From the NCBI GenBank assembly GCA_947259925.1, contig CAMYOG010000053.1, positions 217,567 through 281,566 of the forward strand: 64,000 bases of DNA, written 5' to 3'. The notes beneath the pieces were generated by a model. It ran no database searches, was not told where the DNA came from, and saw only the letters and a program-made list of their open reading frames with translations. A program made the translations under genes and the position numbers. The first letter of the stretch is position 1; every line of letters starts with the position of its first letter. Positions 52,823 to 61,756 of the stretch are shown here, in pieces. This stretch comes from Thermoanaerobaculia bacterium. GTDB taxonomy: Bacteria > Acidobacteriota > Thermoanaerobaculia > Multivoradales > JAHEKO01.

Positions 52823-55800
52823 CTACACCCCGAAGTAGCGGGCGTCGGGGTGGTGGAAGACCAGCGCCGAGACGCTCGCCTCCGGGCTCATCATGTCGCC
52901 CTCGGTCAGCCGCACCCCGATCTCCTCGGGCTCGAGGAGCTCGAACAGCAACCGCTGCCCGCCCAGGTCCGGGCACGCCGGGTAACCGAAGCTGTAGCGC
53001 TTGCCCTGGTAGCGCGCCGCCAGGCGGTCCTTGAGCGAGGTCTCGGGCGGGTCGACGAAGCCCCACAGCTCACGGATCTGCCGATGCAACAGCTCGGCTG
53101 CGGCCTCGGCGGTCTCGAGGGCGAGGGCGGCGTAGGCGTGACTCTTCAGGTACTCGCCGGCATTCTTCCAGGCCTCGACCCGTTGCCGGACGCCAGCCCC
53201 CGCGGTGGTGACGAAGACCGCGACGTGATCGTCCTCGAGGACGTAGTCGGCGAGACAGAGTCCGTCCTGCTCGGGCTGCCGCGGGAACTCCCAGCCGACC
53301 GGGCGGCCGCCGTTCGAGAGCATGATCCGGTTGCTCTCGGCGCGTGCCGGGAAGAAGCGCCAGACCCCCTTGGCGGTCATGGTGCCGCCGCGGGCGATCT
53401 CCTTGAGCTCGTCGATGACCGCCGCGAGCTTGGCGAGCTTGGGGTCGCCCTGCTCGGCCAGACGCCCGACCGAGCCCTTGAGGCCGAGGTGCTTGCCGAA
53501 GAGCATCTGCGGATTGATCTCGGCCCATACCTCATCCAGATCGAAGGTGACCACGTGCCGCGCGAGATCAGGCGGCGCCGGTACCGCGACGTCGGTTCGC
53601 ACCCGCGAGCTGCGCGAGGTGCCGGCGACCCGGACCTCACGCGCCTCGGGCACCGCCGTCTGCGAGTCCTCGGCGATCTGCCGCGCGACCTCGGCTTCGA
53701 GCTCGGGTCGCTTCGCCTCTTCGGTCAGGCGCTCGACCAGCTCGAGACCGTGCATGGCGTCGCGGGCGTAGGTGCAGAGACCGCCGTAGGCGGTCGCGAT
53801 CTTGCGGTGGGTGAAGCGCCGGCTGAGCGCCGCGCCGCCGACCAGGATCGGCACGTCGATGCCGGCGACCGCCAGGTCGTCGGCACTCAGCACCATCTGC
53901 TGGGCGCTCTTGACCAGCAGGCCCGAGAGGCCGAGGACGTCCGGCCGGTGCTCGCGGACCGCCTGGATCAGCTGCTCGCTCGGCACCCGAATGCCCAGGT
54001 TGATCACCTCGAAGCCGTTGTTCGACAAGACGATGTCGACCAGGTTCTTGCCGATGTCGTGGACATCGCCCTTGACGGTCGCCAGGATCACTCGGCCACG
54101 GCTGGCGCCGTCCTCCCGGTCCATGTGGGGCTCGAGATAGGAGACCGCCGCTTTCATCACTTCGGCCGACTGCAGGACCTCGGCGACGATCAGCTCGTTG
54201 TCGTTGAACAGCCGGCCGACCTCCGCCATGCCACTCATGAGTGGACCGTTGATGATGTCGAGCGGTGCCGGCCAGCGCTCGTCGGCCAGCGCCTGGTCGA
54301 GATCGGTCTCGAGCCCTTCCTTGGTCCCCTCCACGACCGAGCGGGCGATCCGCTCCTCGAGCGGCAACTCCTCGCGCGGCGGGCCGACGATCGCCGACTT
54401 GCGACCCCGGAAGTGCTCGGCGAACGCGTCGATCGCGGCCTGTGAACCCGCGACGTCGTCCGGATCGAGGTAGATCAGCGATTCGGCGAGCCCGCGCTCG
54501 TCGTCGGGGATCTCGGCGTAGCGGGCCAGGCGCTGGGTGTTGACGATCGCCGCATCGAGACCCGCCTGGGTCCCGTGGTAGAGGAAGACCGAGTTGAGCA
54601 CCTCGCGTCCCGCCTTCGGCAGGCCGAAGCTGACGTTCGAGACGCCGAGAATCGTCCGGGTGAGCGGGAACTCGGCCTTGAGCGCGCGCACGCCCTCGAT
54701 CGTGCGCGCTGCCGAGCCGATGTAGGTCTCGTCGCCGGTGGCGCACGGGAAGACCAGTGGGTCCCACCAGATGTCCTCGGGCGCCAGGCCGTATTCGTCG
54801 ACCAGTAGCTCGAAGCTCCGGCGCGCGATCTCGAGCTTGCGCTCGACGGTGACCGCCATCCCCTGCTCGTCGATCGTGCCGACTACGATCGCGGCACCGA
54901 AGCGGCGTGCGAGCGGCACGACCTGATCGAACCGGCTGCGGCCGTCCTCGAGATTGATCGAGTTCAGCACCGCCTTGCCCTGACAGTAGGTGAGCGCCCG
55001 CTCCATGACCTGGTGGTCGGTCGAGTCGATCATCAGGGGGACCTTGATCATGCGGGTGAGCCGATCGAGAAACATCTCGACGTCGGCGATCTCGTCGCGG
55101 TCGGGGTCCTGCATGCAGACGTCCAGGACCTGGCCGCCGCCCCGGACCTGGGCCCGACCGACCTCGGCGGCCTTCTCCCACTCGCCGGCGGCGATCAGTT
55201 TGCGGAACCTGCGACTGCCGAGGACGTTGGTCCGCTCCCCGACCAGGAGCGGCCGGTTGTCGGCGGTCAGCTCGACCGCCTCGATTCCCGAGATCAGGCT
55301 CCGCTGATGGTGGGAGGCCGGTTTCGGCGTCCGATCCCGGACCAGCTCCGCCAGCGCCTCGACATGCGCCGGCCGCGTGCCGCAGCACCCCCCGACCAGG
55401 CTGAGCCAGCCGTGATCCAGAAAGCGGCCGAGGACGTCGACGAAATGACCCGGACCCTGGTGGTACTCGCCCTCCTCGTCGGGCAGACCGGCGTTGGGGA
55501 CGCAGGCGACCCGGGTGTGGGCGAGCTCGGCGAGCGTGCGGACATGCTCGGTCATCAGCTCCGGACCGGTGGCGCAGTTGAGCCCGAGATACAGGAGGTC
55601 GGCGTGCAGCAGCGAGACCGCGAGCGCCTCGGCGTCCTGGCCGGCGAGCATCGTGCCGGTGGTCTCGATCGTCGCCGACACGGCGACCGGCAACCGCCAG
55701 CCCGAGTCGTCGAAGGCGCTCTCGATCCCGAGCAGACCGGCCTTGATGTTGCGCGTGTCCTGGCAGGTCTCGAGCAGCAGGTAGTCCGCACGCCCGGCCA

Positions 55801-56305
55801 TCAGCCCGAGCGCCTGCACCCGGTAGTGCTCGATCAGCTCGGCGAAGGTGACTCCGCCGGTCACCGAGATCGCCTTGGTGGTCGGTCCCATCGAGCCGCA
55901 GACGAAGCGCAGCCGGCCCGGCTCCTCGAAAGCGTCACACGCCCGCCGTGCTATCTCGGCCCCTAGCCGGTTGAGCTCGAAGGCGCGGTCCTCGAGGCCG
56001 TACTCGGCCAGGACCAGCGGCGTACCGCCGAAGCTGTTGGTCTCGACGATGTCGGCGCCGGCCTCGAGGTAGCTCGCGTGGAGACCCTCGACCACATCGG
56101 GGCGGGTGGCGCACAGATTCTCGTTGCAGCCCTCGAGCTCCACGCCGCCGAAGTCCTCGGCGGTCAGGTTCGCGTCCTGCAGACCGGTCCCGGTGGCACC
56201 GTCCAGGACCAGGATCCGCTCCTCCAGCTCCTCGAGCAGGGCCTGGGTACGGAACTCGGTGTCCGGCCGCGGCTCCGGAATCGGGGTGTCTCTGCTCGCC
56301 GCCAC
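52823..56305 (-). CDS. metH: Cobalamin-dependent methionine synthase
   Basis: 1160 residues with the full set of modules: homocysteine-binding barrel (about 30-325; GLNCATG and GGCCGT zinc Cys), pterin-binding barrel (about 350-610; GERTNVLGSRRF, DICMQDPD-like), B12 domain (cap plus DVHDIGKN at about 750), and the AdoMet-activation domain (about 890-1160; SFGYPACPDL). GTG at 56305 is nine bases after the metF stop. It methylates homocysteine with 5-methyl-THF via cobalamin. It is co-transcribed with metF, which makes that methyl-THF, and is under the upstream leader. Confidence 0.97.
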   Translation of the reverse strand: MAASRDTPIPEPRPDTEFRTQALLEELEERILVLDGATGTGLQDANLTAEDFGGVELEGCNENLCATRPDVVEGLHASYLEAGADIVETNSFGGTPLVLAEYGLEDRAFELNRLGAEIARRACDAFEEPGRLRFVCGSMGPTTKAISVTGGVTFAELIEHYRVQALGLMAGRADYLLLETCQDTRNIKAGLLGIESAFDDSGWRLPVAVSATIETTGTMLAGQDAEALAVSLLHADLLYLGLNCATGPELMTEHVRTLAELAHTRVACVPNAGLPDEEGEYHQGPGHFVDVLGRFLDHGWLSLVGGCCGTRPAHVEALAELVRDRTPKPASHHQRSLISGIEAVELTADNRPLLVGERTNVLGSRRFRKLIAAGEWEKAAEVGRAQVRGGGQVLDVCMQDPDRDEIADVEMFLDRLTRMIKVPLMIDSTDHQVMERALTYCQGKAVLNSINLEDGRSRFDQVVPLARRFGAAIVVGTIDEQGMAVTVERKLEIARRSFELLVDEYGLAPEDIWWDPLVFPCATGDETYIGSAARTIEGVRALKAEFPLTRTILGVSNVSFGLPKAGREVLNSVFLYHGTQAGLDAAIVNTQRLARYAEIPDDERGLAESLIYLDPDDVAGSQAAIDAFAEHFRGRKSAIVGPPREELPLEERIARSVVEGTKEGLETDLDQALADERWPAPLDIINGPLMSGMAEVGRLFNDNELIVAEVLQSAEVMKAAVSYLEPHMDREDGASRGRVILATVKGDVHDIGKNLVDIVLSNNGFEVINLGIRVPSEQLIQAVREHRPDVLGLSGLLVKSAQQMVLSADDLAVAGIDVPILVGGAALSRRFTHRKIATAYGGLCTYARDAMHGLELVERLTEEAKRPELEAEVARQIAEDSQTAVPEAREVRVAGTSRSSRVRTDVAVPAPPDLARHVVTFDLDEVWAEINPQMLFGKHLGLKGSVGRLAEQGDPKLAKLAAVIDELKEIARGGTMTAKGVWRFFPARAESNRIMLSNGGRPVGWEFPRQPEQDGLCLADYVLEDDHVAVFVTTAGAGVRQRVEAWKNAGEYLKSHAYAALALETAEAAAELLHRQIRELWGFVDPPETSLKDRLAARYQGKRYSFGYPACPDLGGQRLLFELLEPEEIGVRLTEGDMMSPEASVSALVFHHPDARYFGV

Positions 56306-56314
56306 GTCGTTCCC

Positions 56315-57268
56315 CTAGAGGTCCAGCTTGGCCATCACCTTCTTGACCGCCCTGGAGTTCAGCATCACATAGAAATGGATCGACGGCGCGCCGTTGTCGA
56401 GCAGCTCCTCGACCTGCCTCGCCGTCCACTCGGAACCGATCTCGACCACGTCCCGGCGTTTCTCCGCCGCCTGAACCTCGTCCGCCAGCTCGACCGGGAT
56501 CTCGCAATGAAACATCTCCGGCAGCGTCCGCAGCTGCTTCTTCCCCACCAGGACCTTGAGCCCCGGGATGATCGGCACGTCGATGCCGCGCGCCCGGCAC
56601 TTCTCGACGTACTCGAAGTAGTACCGGTTGTCGAAGAACATCTGGGTGACGATGTAGTCGGCGCCAGCGGCGATCTTCGCCTCGGTGTTGCGAAGATCCG
56701 CCTCCAGGTTCGGCGCCGCGAAGTGCTTCTCCGGGTAGCCGGAGATGCCGATGCCGAAGTCCATCGGCTGGGCGTCGAGCAGGTCCTGCTCGAGGTACTT
56801 GCCCCTATTCAGATCGGCGATCTGCGTGACCAAGTCGATCGCGGCATCGTTGACGCTCTTGCCGTCTCGCGGCGTCTTCTGGTAGCCGTTGTCGTCGCCC
56901 TTGACCGCCAGCACGTTGTCGATCCCGAGGTAGTTGAGCTCGATCAGGAAGTCCTCGGTCTCTTCCCGCGTGAATCCCGTGCAGATCGCATGCGGCACCG
57001 CGTCGACGTTGTACTTGTTCTGGATCAGCGCACAGATGCCGATGGTGCCCGGTCGCTTGCGCTTGACCTTGCGCTTGATCCCGTCCTTGGTCTCCTCGTA
57101 GACGACCTGCGCGGCGTGGCTGGTGATGTCGATGAAGGGCGGCTCGTAGACCATCAGGTCGTCGATCAACTGCATCAGGCTGGTGACGTTGCCACCCCGC
57201 AGCGGTGGGATGATCTCGAACGTGATGATCGGCTTCTTGTCGTTCTCGAGGTGTTCGGTGACTTTCAT
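56315..57268 (-). CDS. metF: Methylenetetrahydrofolate reductase
   Basis: 317 residues from ATG 57268 (MKVTEHLENDKKPIITFEII), the Bacteroidetes-like type of MetF start. Core: FEIIPPLRGG, FIDITSHAAQV, ICALIQNKYNVDAVPHAICT, LAVKGDD and QMFFDNRYYFEY. The FAD enzyme reduces methylene-THF to 5-methyl-THF for MetH. It is immediately downstream of an intrinsic terminator whose T-run ends just before the ATG; see the leader entries. An in-frame TTG at 57274 adds two residues and is less likely. metH follows nine bases after the stop. Confidence 0.96.
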   Translation of the reverse strand: MKVTEHLENDKKPIITFEIIPPLRGGNVTSLMQLIDDLMVYEPPFIDITSHAAQVVYEETKDGIKRKVKRKRPGTIGICALIQNKYNVDAVPHAICTGFTREETEDFLIELNYLGIDNVLAVKGDDNGYQKTPRDGKSVNDAAIDLVTQIADLNRGKYLEQDLLDAQPMDFGIGISGYPEKHFAAPNLEADLRNTEAKIAAGADYIVTQMFFDNRYYFEYVEKCRARGIDVPIIPGLKVLVGKKQLRTLPEMFHCEIPVELADEVQAAEKRRDVVEIGSEWTARQVEELLDNGAPSIHFYVMLNSRAVKKVMAKLDL

Positions 57269-57304
57269 AATCAAAAACCCGCTTCCGACATTCGGAAGCG
57301 GGTT
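57269..57304 (-). terminator. Intrinsic terminator at the end of the metF leader
   Basis: A 13-base perfect stem (AACCCGCTTCCGA / TCGGAAGCGGGTT, 57304-57276) with a three-base loop is followed on the minus strand by TTTTTGATT and then the metF ATG. A terminator placed directly before the first codon is typical of riboswitch expression platforms. The same structure also hides the likely ribosome-binding region (GGAAGCGGG). Confidence 0.85.
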
Positions 57305-57361
57305 GCGTCGTCTCGTGACCGCCGGACAATTGATTGCCGAAGGGTTCGATTCCTCTCGGCC

Positions 57362-57445
57362 GCATCCTTGCTCGCAAGCAAGTTGGCACCTTGGGTGTCC
57401 GTCCCAGGTTGCCGTGCCCGGCGACTGCCGGACCGCTCCGAATGC
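57362..57445 (-). promoter_or_regulatory. SAM-I/SAM-IV-clan riboswitch aptamer upstream of metF-metH
   Basis: Read on the minus strand, the core of the clan is present: GGCAACC (57413-57407), a P3-like pairing TGGG/CCC, and AAGGTGCCA (57392-57384), the asymmetric P3/J3-4 motif of SAM-I. It is followed by a six-pair P4 hairpin (57382-57367). P1 would pair GCATT (57445-57441) with GATGC (57366-57362). The P2 region (CCGGC-AGTC-GCCGG) lacks the standard kink-turn, so it is closer to a variant. It lies just after the VanZ stop. A covariance-model scan would settle the class. Confidence 0.6.
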
Positions 57446-57454
57446 TCGCCAAGC

Positions 57455-57841
57455 TTAGCGCAAGCCGTGCGAGCGAGTCAATCGACGACGCTCGAACAGA
57501 CCTGCCAGAGCGACGCCGATCAGTCCTCCGAGGCCGTTCATGCCGACGTCCTGCCACTCGGCTCCTCGTCCCTCGACCGAGATCTGAGCGACTTCGAGCA
57601 CCATGCCGTAGGCGAACGCGAGCAGCAAAGCGGTCAGCATCGGCCGCGGCTTGCGCGCCGCCCGGAGAGATCGGTCCAGGAAGATCACCATCCCCAGGAA
57701 GAGGACGAGATGCGCGGCCATGGGGATCCAGTCGGACCACCAGCTGAAGCTCTCCGACGGGGGGAACGGCCAGAGGAGTGCGATCCCGGTCACAATCGCC
57801 CACGAGACGGTCAGAAGGTGGGTTATCGGGAGCGCGCGCAA
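57455..57841 (-). CDS. VanZ-like membrane protein
   Basis: 128 residues using TTG 57841; the true start is uncertain and may lie nearer the GTG in AIVTG. Four membrane segments (about 8-25, 35-55, 65-85, 100-118) and the VanZ pattern AHLVLFLGM, then EVAQISVEGRGAEWQDVGMN. VanZ-family proteins occur in many envelope contexts and are not evidence for glycopeptide resistance. It is divergent from the nucleotide-sugar dehydrogenase gene (33 bases), and its stop is 10 bases from the riboswitch, so the leader's promoter lies inside or before this gene. Confidence 0.78.
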   Translation of the reverse strand: MRALPITHLLTVSWAIVTGIALLWPFPPSESFSWWSDWIPMAAHLVLFLGMVIFLDRSLRAARKPRPMLTALLLAFAYGMVLEVAQISVEGRGAEWQDVGMNGLGGLIGVALAGLFERRRLTRSHGLR

Positions 57842-57874
57842 TCCGGTTCCAGTGGCTAAGATAGGCGGCGGATT

Positions 57875-59212
57875 ATGGCAGAGGCAAGCGAGGGATCCAA
57901 CGCAGACACCCTGATCGCGGCGATCGCCGATCGCCGCGCCCGCATCGGCATCATCGGGCTCGGTTACGTCGGCCTGCCGCTGGCGCTCACCTTCACCGCG
58001 CGCGGCTTCGAGGTGCTCGGCTTCGACAGCGATCGGAGCAAGGTCGAGCGGCTCAACGACGGCGAGAGCTATATCTCCCACATCGACTCCGAGGCTCTAC
58101 GCGAGCAGGCGGCCTCGGGGCGCTTCACGGCCACCTCGGCCAGCGGCCGGCTCGGCGAGCCGGACGCGCTGATCATCTGCGTGCCGACGCCCTTGGACGC
58201 CGACCATCAGCCCGATCTTCGATACGTCGAGCAGACCGTCGAAGCGATCTCGGCGACGCTCCGCGCCGGCCAGCTCGTGGTGCTCGAATCGACCACCTAT
58301 CCGGGGACCACCGACGAGCTGATGCGCGAGCGGCTCGATCGGGACGGCCTCCAGTGTGGCGTCGACTACTTCCTCGCCTACTCGCCCGAGCGTGAGGACC
58401 CGGGAAACCAGAAGTACGCCACCCACTCCATCCCCAAGGTCGTCGGTGGCGTCGACCCGGAATCAGCACGAGTGGCGCAAGCGCTCTACGACGCGGTGGT
58501 GGTCGAGACGGTCGTCGTCTCGAGCGCTCGGGTCGCCGAGGCGGCCAAGCTGACCGAGAACATCTTCCGCGCGGTCAATATCGCCCTGGTCAACGAGCTG
58601 AAGATCGTCTACGACAAGATGGGCATCGACGTCTGGGAGGTTCTCGAGGCCGCGTCGACCAAGCCGTTCGGCTTCATGCGCTTCGACCCCGGCCCTGGCT
58701 GGGGCGGCCACTGCATCCCGATCGACCCCTTCTATCTGAGCTGGAAGGCCGCCCAGCACGGCGTCAACCCGCGCTTCATCGAGCTCGCCGGCGAGGTGAA
58801 CGTCGGCATGCCCGGCTGGGTGATCGACAAGCTCGAGGGCGTGCTCGGCGACCGCGGACGGAACCTCGAGGGCGCCCGGGTCCTGGTGCTCGGCCTCGCC
58901 TACAAGAAGGACGTCGGCGACCCGCGCGAGAGCCCGGCGTTCGAGGTTCTCGCCGAGCTGCGGCAGCGCGGCGCCGAGGTGGGTTATCACGATCCGCACA
59001 TTGCCGCCGCCCCGGCGATGCGCTCGTGGCCCGACCTGCCGGCGATGAGCTCGGAGAGGCTTACCGCCGAGCTGATCGCGGCGCAGGACGCTGTCGTCCT
59101 GGTCACCGATCACAGCGACGTCGACTACGATCTGGTGCAGCGGCATGCTGCATTGATCCTCGACACCCGAGGCGTCTATCCTGGCGGCCTGGAGAACGTC
59201 GTCCGCGCCTAG
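57875..59212 (+). CDS. Nucleotide-sugar (UDP-N-acetylglucosamine-type) 6-dehydrogenase
   Basis: 445 residues. NAD-binding IGLGYVGLPLALTF at residues 27-40, then VPTPLDADHQPDLRYV, STTYPGTT, the YSPEREDPGN block, and the catalytic Cys in GWGGHCIPIDP. The C-terminal domain has GLAYKKDVGDPRESPA. The EDPGN segment is of the WbpA/WecC/Ugd-GlcNAc kind rather than UDP-glucose dehydrogenase. It oxidises C6 of the sugar for surface polysaccharide. Two epimerase genes follow, so it begins a sugar-nucleotide operon. Confidence 0.9.
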   Translation: MAEASEGSNADTLIAAIADRRARIGIIGLGYVGLPLALTFTARGFEVLGFDSDRSKVERLNDGESYISHIDSEALREQAASGRFTATSASGRLGEPDALIICVPTPLDADHQPDLRYVEQTVEAISATLRAGQLVVLESTTYPGTTDELMRERLDRDGLQCGVDYFLAYSPEREDPGNQKYATHSIPKVVGGVDPESARVAQALYDAVVVETVVVSSARVAEAAKLTENIFRAVNIALVNELKIVYDKMGIDVWEVLEAASTKPFGFMRFDPGPGWGGHCIPIDPFYLSWKAAQHGVNPRFIELAGEVNVGMPGWVIDKLEGVLGDRGRNLEGARVLVLGLAYKKDVGDPRESPAFEVLAELRQRGAEVGYHDPHIAAAPAMRSWPDLPAMSSERLTAELIAAQDAVVLVTDHSDVDYDLVQRHAALILDTRGVYPGGLENVVRA

Positions 59213-59244
59213 TCGAGGCGGGTGCGACCTCGGCACGGGAGCGA

Positions 59245-60213
59245 ATGAGACCTGACCTGGCTGGCACACGTACGCTGGTGACCGGAGGAGCCGGATTCAT
59301 CGGCTCGCATCTGATCGACGCCCTGCTCGAAGCGGCTGCCGAGGTGCGAGTGATGGACAATCTCGCCACCGGCAGCCTCGACAACCTCGCCCACTGCCGC
59401 GACCGCATCGAATGGCTCGAGGCCGACCTGCGCGACGCCGACGCCTGTCAGACGGCGTGCGAGGGCGTCCGCTTCGTCTTCCACCAAGGAGCACTCGGCT
59501 CGGTGCCCCGCTCGATGAACGACCCGTCGACCTCGATCGACGTCAACCTGGGCGGTACCGCCAATCTGTTTGCCGCGGCCCGCGACCAGGGTGTGCGGAG
59601 AGTGGTCTACGCCTCCTCGTCGAGTGTCTACGGCGACAGTGAGGAGCTACCCAAGCGGGAGGGCGTGGAAGGCCGAGTGCTCTCGCCCTACGCGGCGTCC
59701 AAGCGTTTCTGCGAGGAGCTCGCCGAGGTCTTCGATCGGTGCTACGACCTCGAGCTCGTCGGGCTGCGCTATTTCAACGTCTACGGTCCTCGCCAGACGC
59801 CGGAGGGACCGTACGCGGCCGTGATTCCACTCCTCTTCAAGGCCGGTCTGGCCGGAGAGCCGGCGGTCATCTTCGGCGACGGCGAGCAGAGTCGCGACTT
59901 CACCTACGTCTCCGATGCGGTCGAGGCCAACCTCCTGGCGGCGGGAAGCGGCGGCGAGACCTCGGGCAGGGCCTACAACGTGGCCGGGGGCCGGCGGATC
60001 ACCATCAACGAGCTGGCCGCCGCGATCGGTCGGGTGCTGGGCTCGGACCTCGAGCCGCGGCATGGGCCGGAGCGTCCCGGCGACGTCAAGCACTCCGTCG
60101 CCGATCTGAGCCGGACCGAGGGCGAGCTCGGCTACACGGTCGCCGTCGACCTCGATCGAGGGCTCTCGCGCTGCCGCGCGTACTATGAGAGTATCTTCAC
60201 CCGAGCGTCGTGA
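59245..60213 (+). CDS. NAD-dependent sugar epimerase, WbpP/UDP-GlcNAc-4-epimerase-like
   Basis: 322 residues from ATG 59245. Extended SDR: TGGAGFIGSHL, then GSVPRSMNDPSTS (as in WbpP), SSSSVYGD, catalytic SPYAASK with Tyr, and LRYFNVYGPRQ. Likely reaction is C4 epimerisation of UDP-GlcNAc or its uronic acid. It follows the dehydrogenase gene by 32 bases, which matches the wbp-type pathway for UDP-GalNAcA. Substrate details are not fixed by the sequence. Confidence 0.85.
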   Translation: MRPDLAGTRTLVTGGAGFIGSHLIDALLEAAAEVRVMDNLATGSLDNLAHCRDRIEWLEADLRDADACQTACEGVRFVFHQGALGSVPRSMNDPSTSIDVNLGGTANLFAAARDQGVRRVVYASSSSVYGDSEELPKREGVEGRVLSPYAASKRFCEELAEVFDRCYDLELVGLRYFNVYGPRQTPEGPYAAVIPLLFKAGLAGEPAVIFGDGEQSRDFTYVSDAVEANLLAAGSGGETSGRAYNVAGGRRITINELAAAIGRVLGSDLEPRHGPERPGDVKHSVADLSRTEGELGYTVAVDLDRGLSRCRAYYESIFTRAS

Positions 60214-60240
60214 GGATCTCTCGCTCCTCCGCTGATCTCA

Positions 60241-61179
60241 ATGACAAAGAGCGACCCGAGTACCGTCCTCGTAACGGGCGGCGCAGGATTCATCGGCTCA
60301 CACGTGGCGGATGCGCTGGTCGCAGCCGGCCGTCGGGTCCTGATCGTCGACGACCTCTCCGGCGGCAAGCGCGAGAACCTGCCGGAAGTGGCCGAGTTCC
60401 ATCAGCTCGACATCCGCTCGGCTGAGGCCGCCCAGCTGCTCGAGGACGAGCGGGTTGGCGTGCTGGTCCACCACGCAGCTCAGATGGACGTCCGGCGCTC
60501 CACCGAGGACCCGGTCTTCGACGCCGACGTCAACGTCCTGGGAACCCTCAACCTGCTGGCGGCGGCTACCCGGATCGGGACCCAGCAGGTGATCTTCGCC
60601 TCGACCGGCGGCGCCATCTACGGCGAACAGGAGACCTTCCCCGCCGCCGAAGACCACCCGACCCGACCGCTGTCGCCCTACGGCGTGAGCAAGCTCGCGG
60701 TCGAGCGCTATCTCTACTATTTCCACGTCGAGCACGGTCTCGACGCGACCTGCCTGCGGTACGCCAATGTCTACGGTCAACGGCAGAACCCACATGGCGA
60801 GGCGGGTGTGGTCGCCATCTTCCTGAACCGTCTGCTGGCGGGCGAGGAGTGCACCGTCCACGGCGACGGGGCGCAGACCCGTGACTACGTCCACGTCTCG
60901 GACGTCGTGCGAGCGAATACCGCGGTCCTGGACCTGGCCGGGTTTCACATCTTCAACGTCGGGACCGGCATCGAGACCTCCGTCGTCGAGATCCATCGAG
61001 AGCTCGCCCGCGCGGTCGGCTCCGAGCGCGAGCCCCACCACGGCCCGGCCAAACCGGGCGAGCAGCGCCGGTCCGTGATCGATTCGAGCAAGCTCGTTTC
61101 GACCGCCGGGCTGACGGCACCGCTGGCGCTCCAGGAGGGTCTGAAGCTGACCGCCGACTGGTTCCGAAGCCGCTGCTGA
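60241..61179 (+). CDS. NAD-dependent sugar epimerase, GalE-like
   Basis: 312 residues. TGGAGFIGSHVADALVAAGR, HHAAQMDVRRSTEDP, STGGAIYGEQE, catalytic SPYGVSKLAVE and LRYANVYGQRQ. It is related to the preceding gene but from a different subfamily (UDP-glucose 4-epimerase type). It lies 27 bases downstream of the WbpP-like gene. The two epimerases and the dehydrogenase supply precursors for a polysaccharide whose glycosyltransferases are outside the window. Confidence 0.85.
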   Translation: MTKSDPSTVLVTGGAGFIGSHVADALVAAGRRVLIVDDLSGGKRENLPEVAEFHQLDIRSAEAAQLLEDERVGVLVHHAAQMDVRRSTEDPVFDADVNVLGTLNLLAAATRIGTQQVIFASTGGAIYGEQETFPAAEDHPTRPLSPYGVSKLAVERYLYYFHVEHGLDATCLRYANVYGQRQNPHGEAGVVAIFLNRLLAGEECTVHGDGAQTRDYVHVSDVVRANTAVLDLAGFHIFNVGTGIETSVVEIHRELARAVGSEREPHHGPAKPGEQRRSVIDSSKLVSTAGLTAPLALQEGLKLTADWFRSRC

Positions 61180-61254
61180 GACTGCCCCGTACCGTCTTTC
61201 GCTCTTCGCCATATGTCCATTTGACATGCTGGAGTACGGTTCGCCAGACTTGCA

Positions 61255-61352
61255 GGTCAAGCCACCACGGAACCGCTTTGTCGAGCTCGAGCCCCGGGAG
61301 AATAAAGGGGTGCGGGTAGCAGACTCGACGGCGGAGTTCGGGTGGCTTGACC
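61255..61352. repeat. 12-bp perfect inverted repeat around 74 bp
   Basis: GGTCAAGCCACC (61255-61266) and GGTGGCTTGACC (61341-61352) are exact reverse complements flanking 74 bases of unremarkable sequence. It could be a small mobile remnant or a regulatory structure. No further copies were noticed elsewhere in the window. Confidence 0.65.
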
Positions 61353-61536
61353 AATTCTGGCCGCCGGAGCGACCTGGATGCGTACCCCCGCGACCCCACG
61401 ATCTTGGGCACGTCTATTGACGGACAGCTATATCTTGTGTTAGCAAGGGTTTGGCAGCCCCTTGAGCGAGGGCCTTAGCTTTGCCCTCCTAGTCCGCTGA
61501 AGCTAACTACCACTACAGAGCCTGACTAGCCACGCG

Positions 61537-61719
61537 TTGGACTGGATTAGCTACATACTGGGCATCATTACCCTGCCGATCCTGATCGCCGTCCTCGGCG
61601 TGATCTACGCGCTTCTGGATCTGCGCGTGGCCGGGCGCACGGCACGGACCGAGTCGCTGGCGGACCCGCCCGACGGAGCCGCATCGCCCACTCCTCTGGG
61701 CATCCGCTCCACGTCCTAG
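61537..61719 (+). CDS. Possible small membrane protein
   Basis: 60 residues from TTG 61537. A strongly hydrophobic segment DWISYILGIITLPILIAVLG (residues 2-21) continues into VIYALLDLRVAGR. The tail is short, polar and rich in Pro/Ala. The single-pass shape and end-charge pattern are sensible, but there is no ribosome-binding site and the TTG start is weak. It lies in a compositionally distinct gap, so it may be a remnant. Confidence 0.45.
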   Translation: MDWISYILGIITLPILIAVLGVIYALLDLRVAGRTARTESLADPPDGAASPTPLGIRSTS

Positions 61720-61756
61720 GCGCCGAGCCGTTCCGGCCCCTCGCCGAGGGCCTAGA

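Larger units (their letters stand above)
61180..61756 (+). other. 577-base region, AT-richer than its surroundings, with inverted repeats
   Basis: This stretch is visibly less GC-rich than neighbouring genes. It contains GGTCAAGCCACC/GGTGGCTTGACC (61255-61352) and stem-loops near 61444-61466 (CAAGGG...CCCTTG type) and 61468-61490 (GAGGGC/GCCCTC), which may end the epimerase transcript. A short reading frame at 61226-61420 has poor character. The only plausible gene is the small membrane protein at 61537. Confidence 0.6.

Noticed and set aside
57340..57362. tRNA T-arm-like sequence GGGTTCGATTCC on the plus strand
   Set aside because: No D-arm, anticodon arm or matching acceptor 5' strand is nearby and the stem pairs poorly. 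It overlaps the metF leader, so it is probably chance. An old tRNA-end integration scar is possible but unsupported.
57455..57841. Glycopeptide resistance determinant (vanZ)
   Set aside because: VanZ-like proteins are common in envelope contexts and no vanH, A or X genes are nearby.
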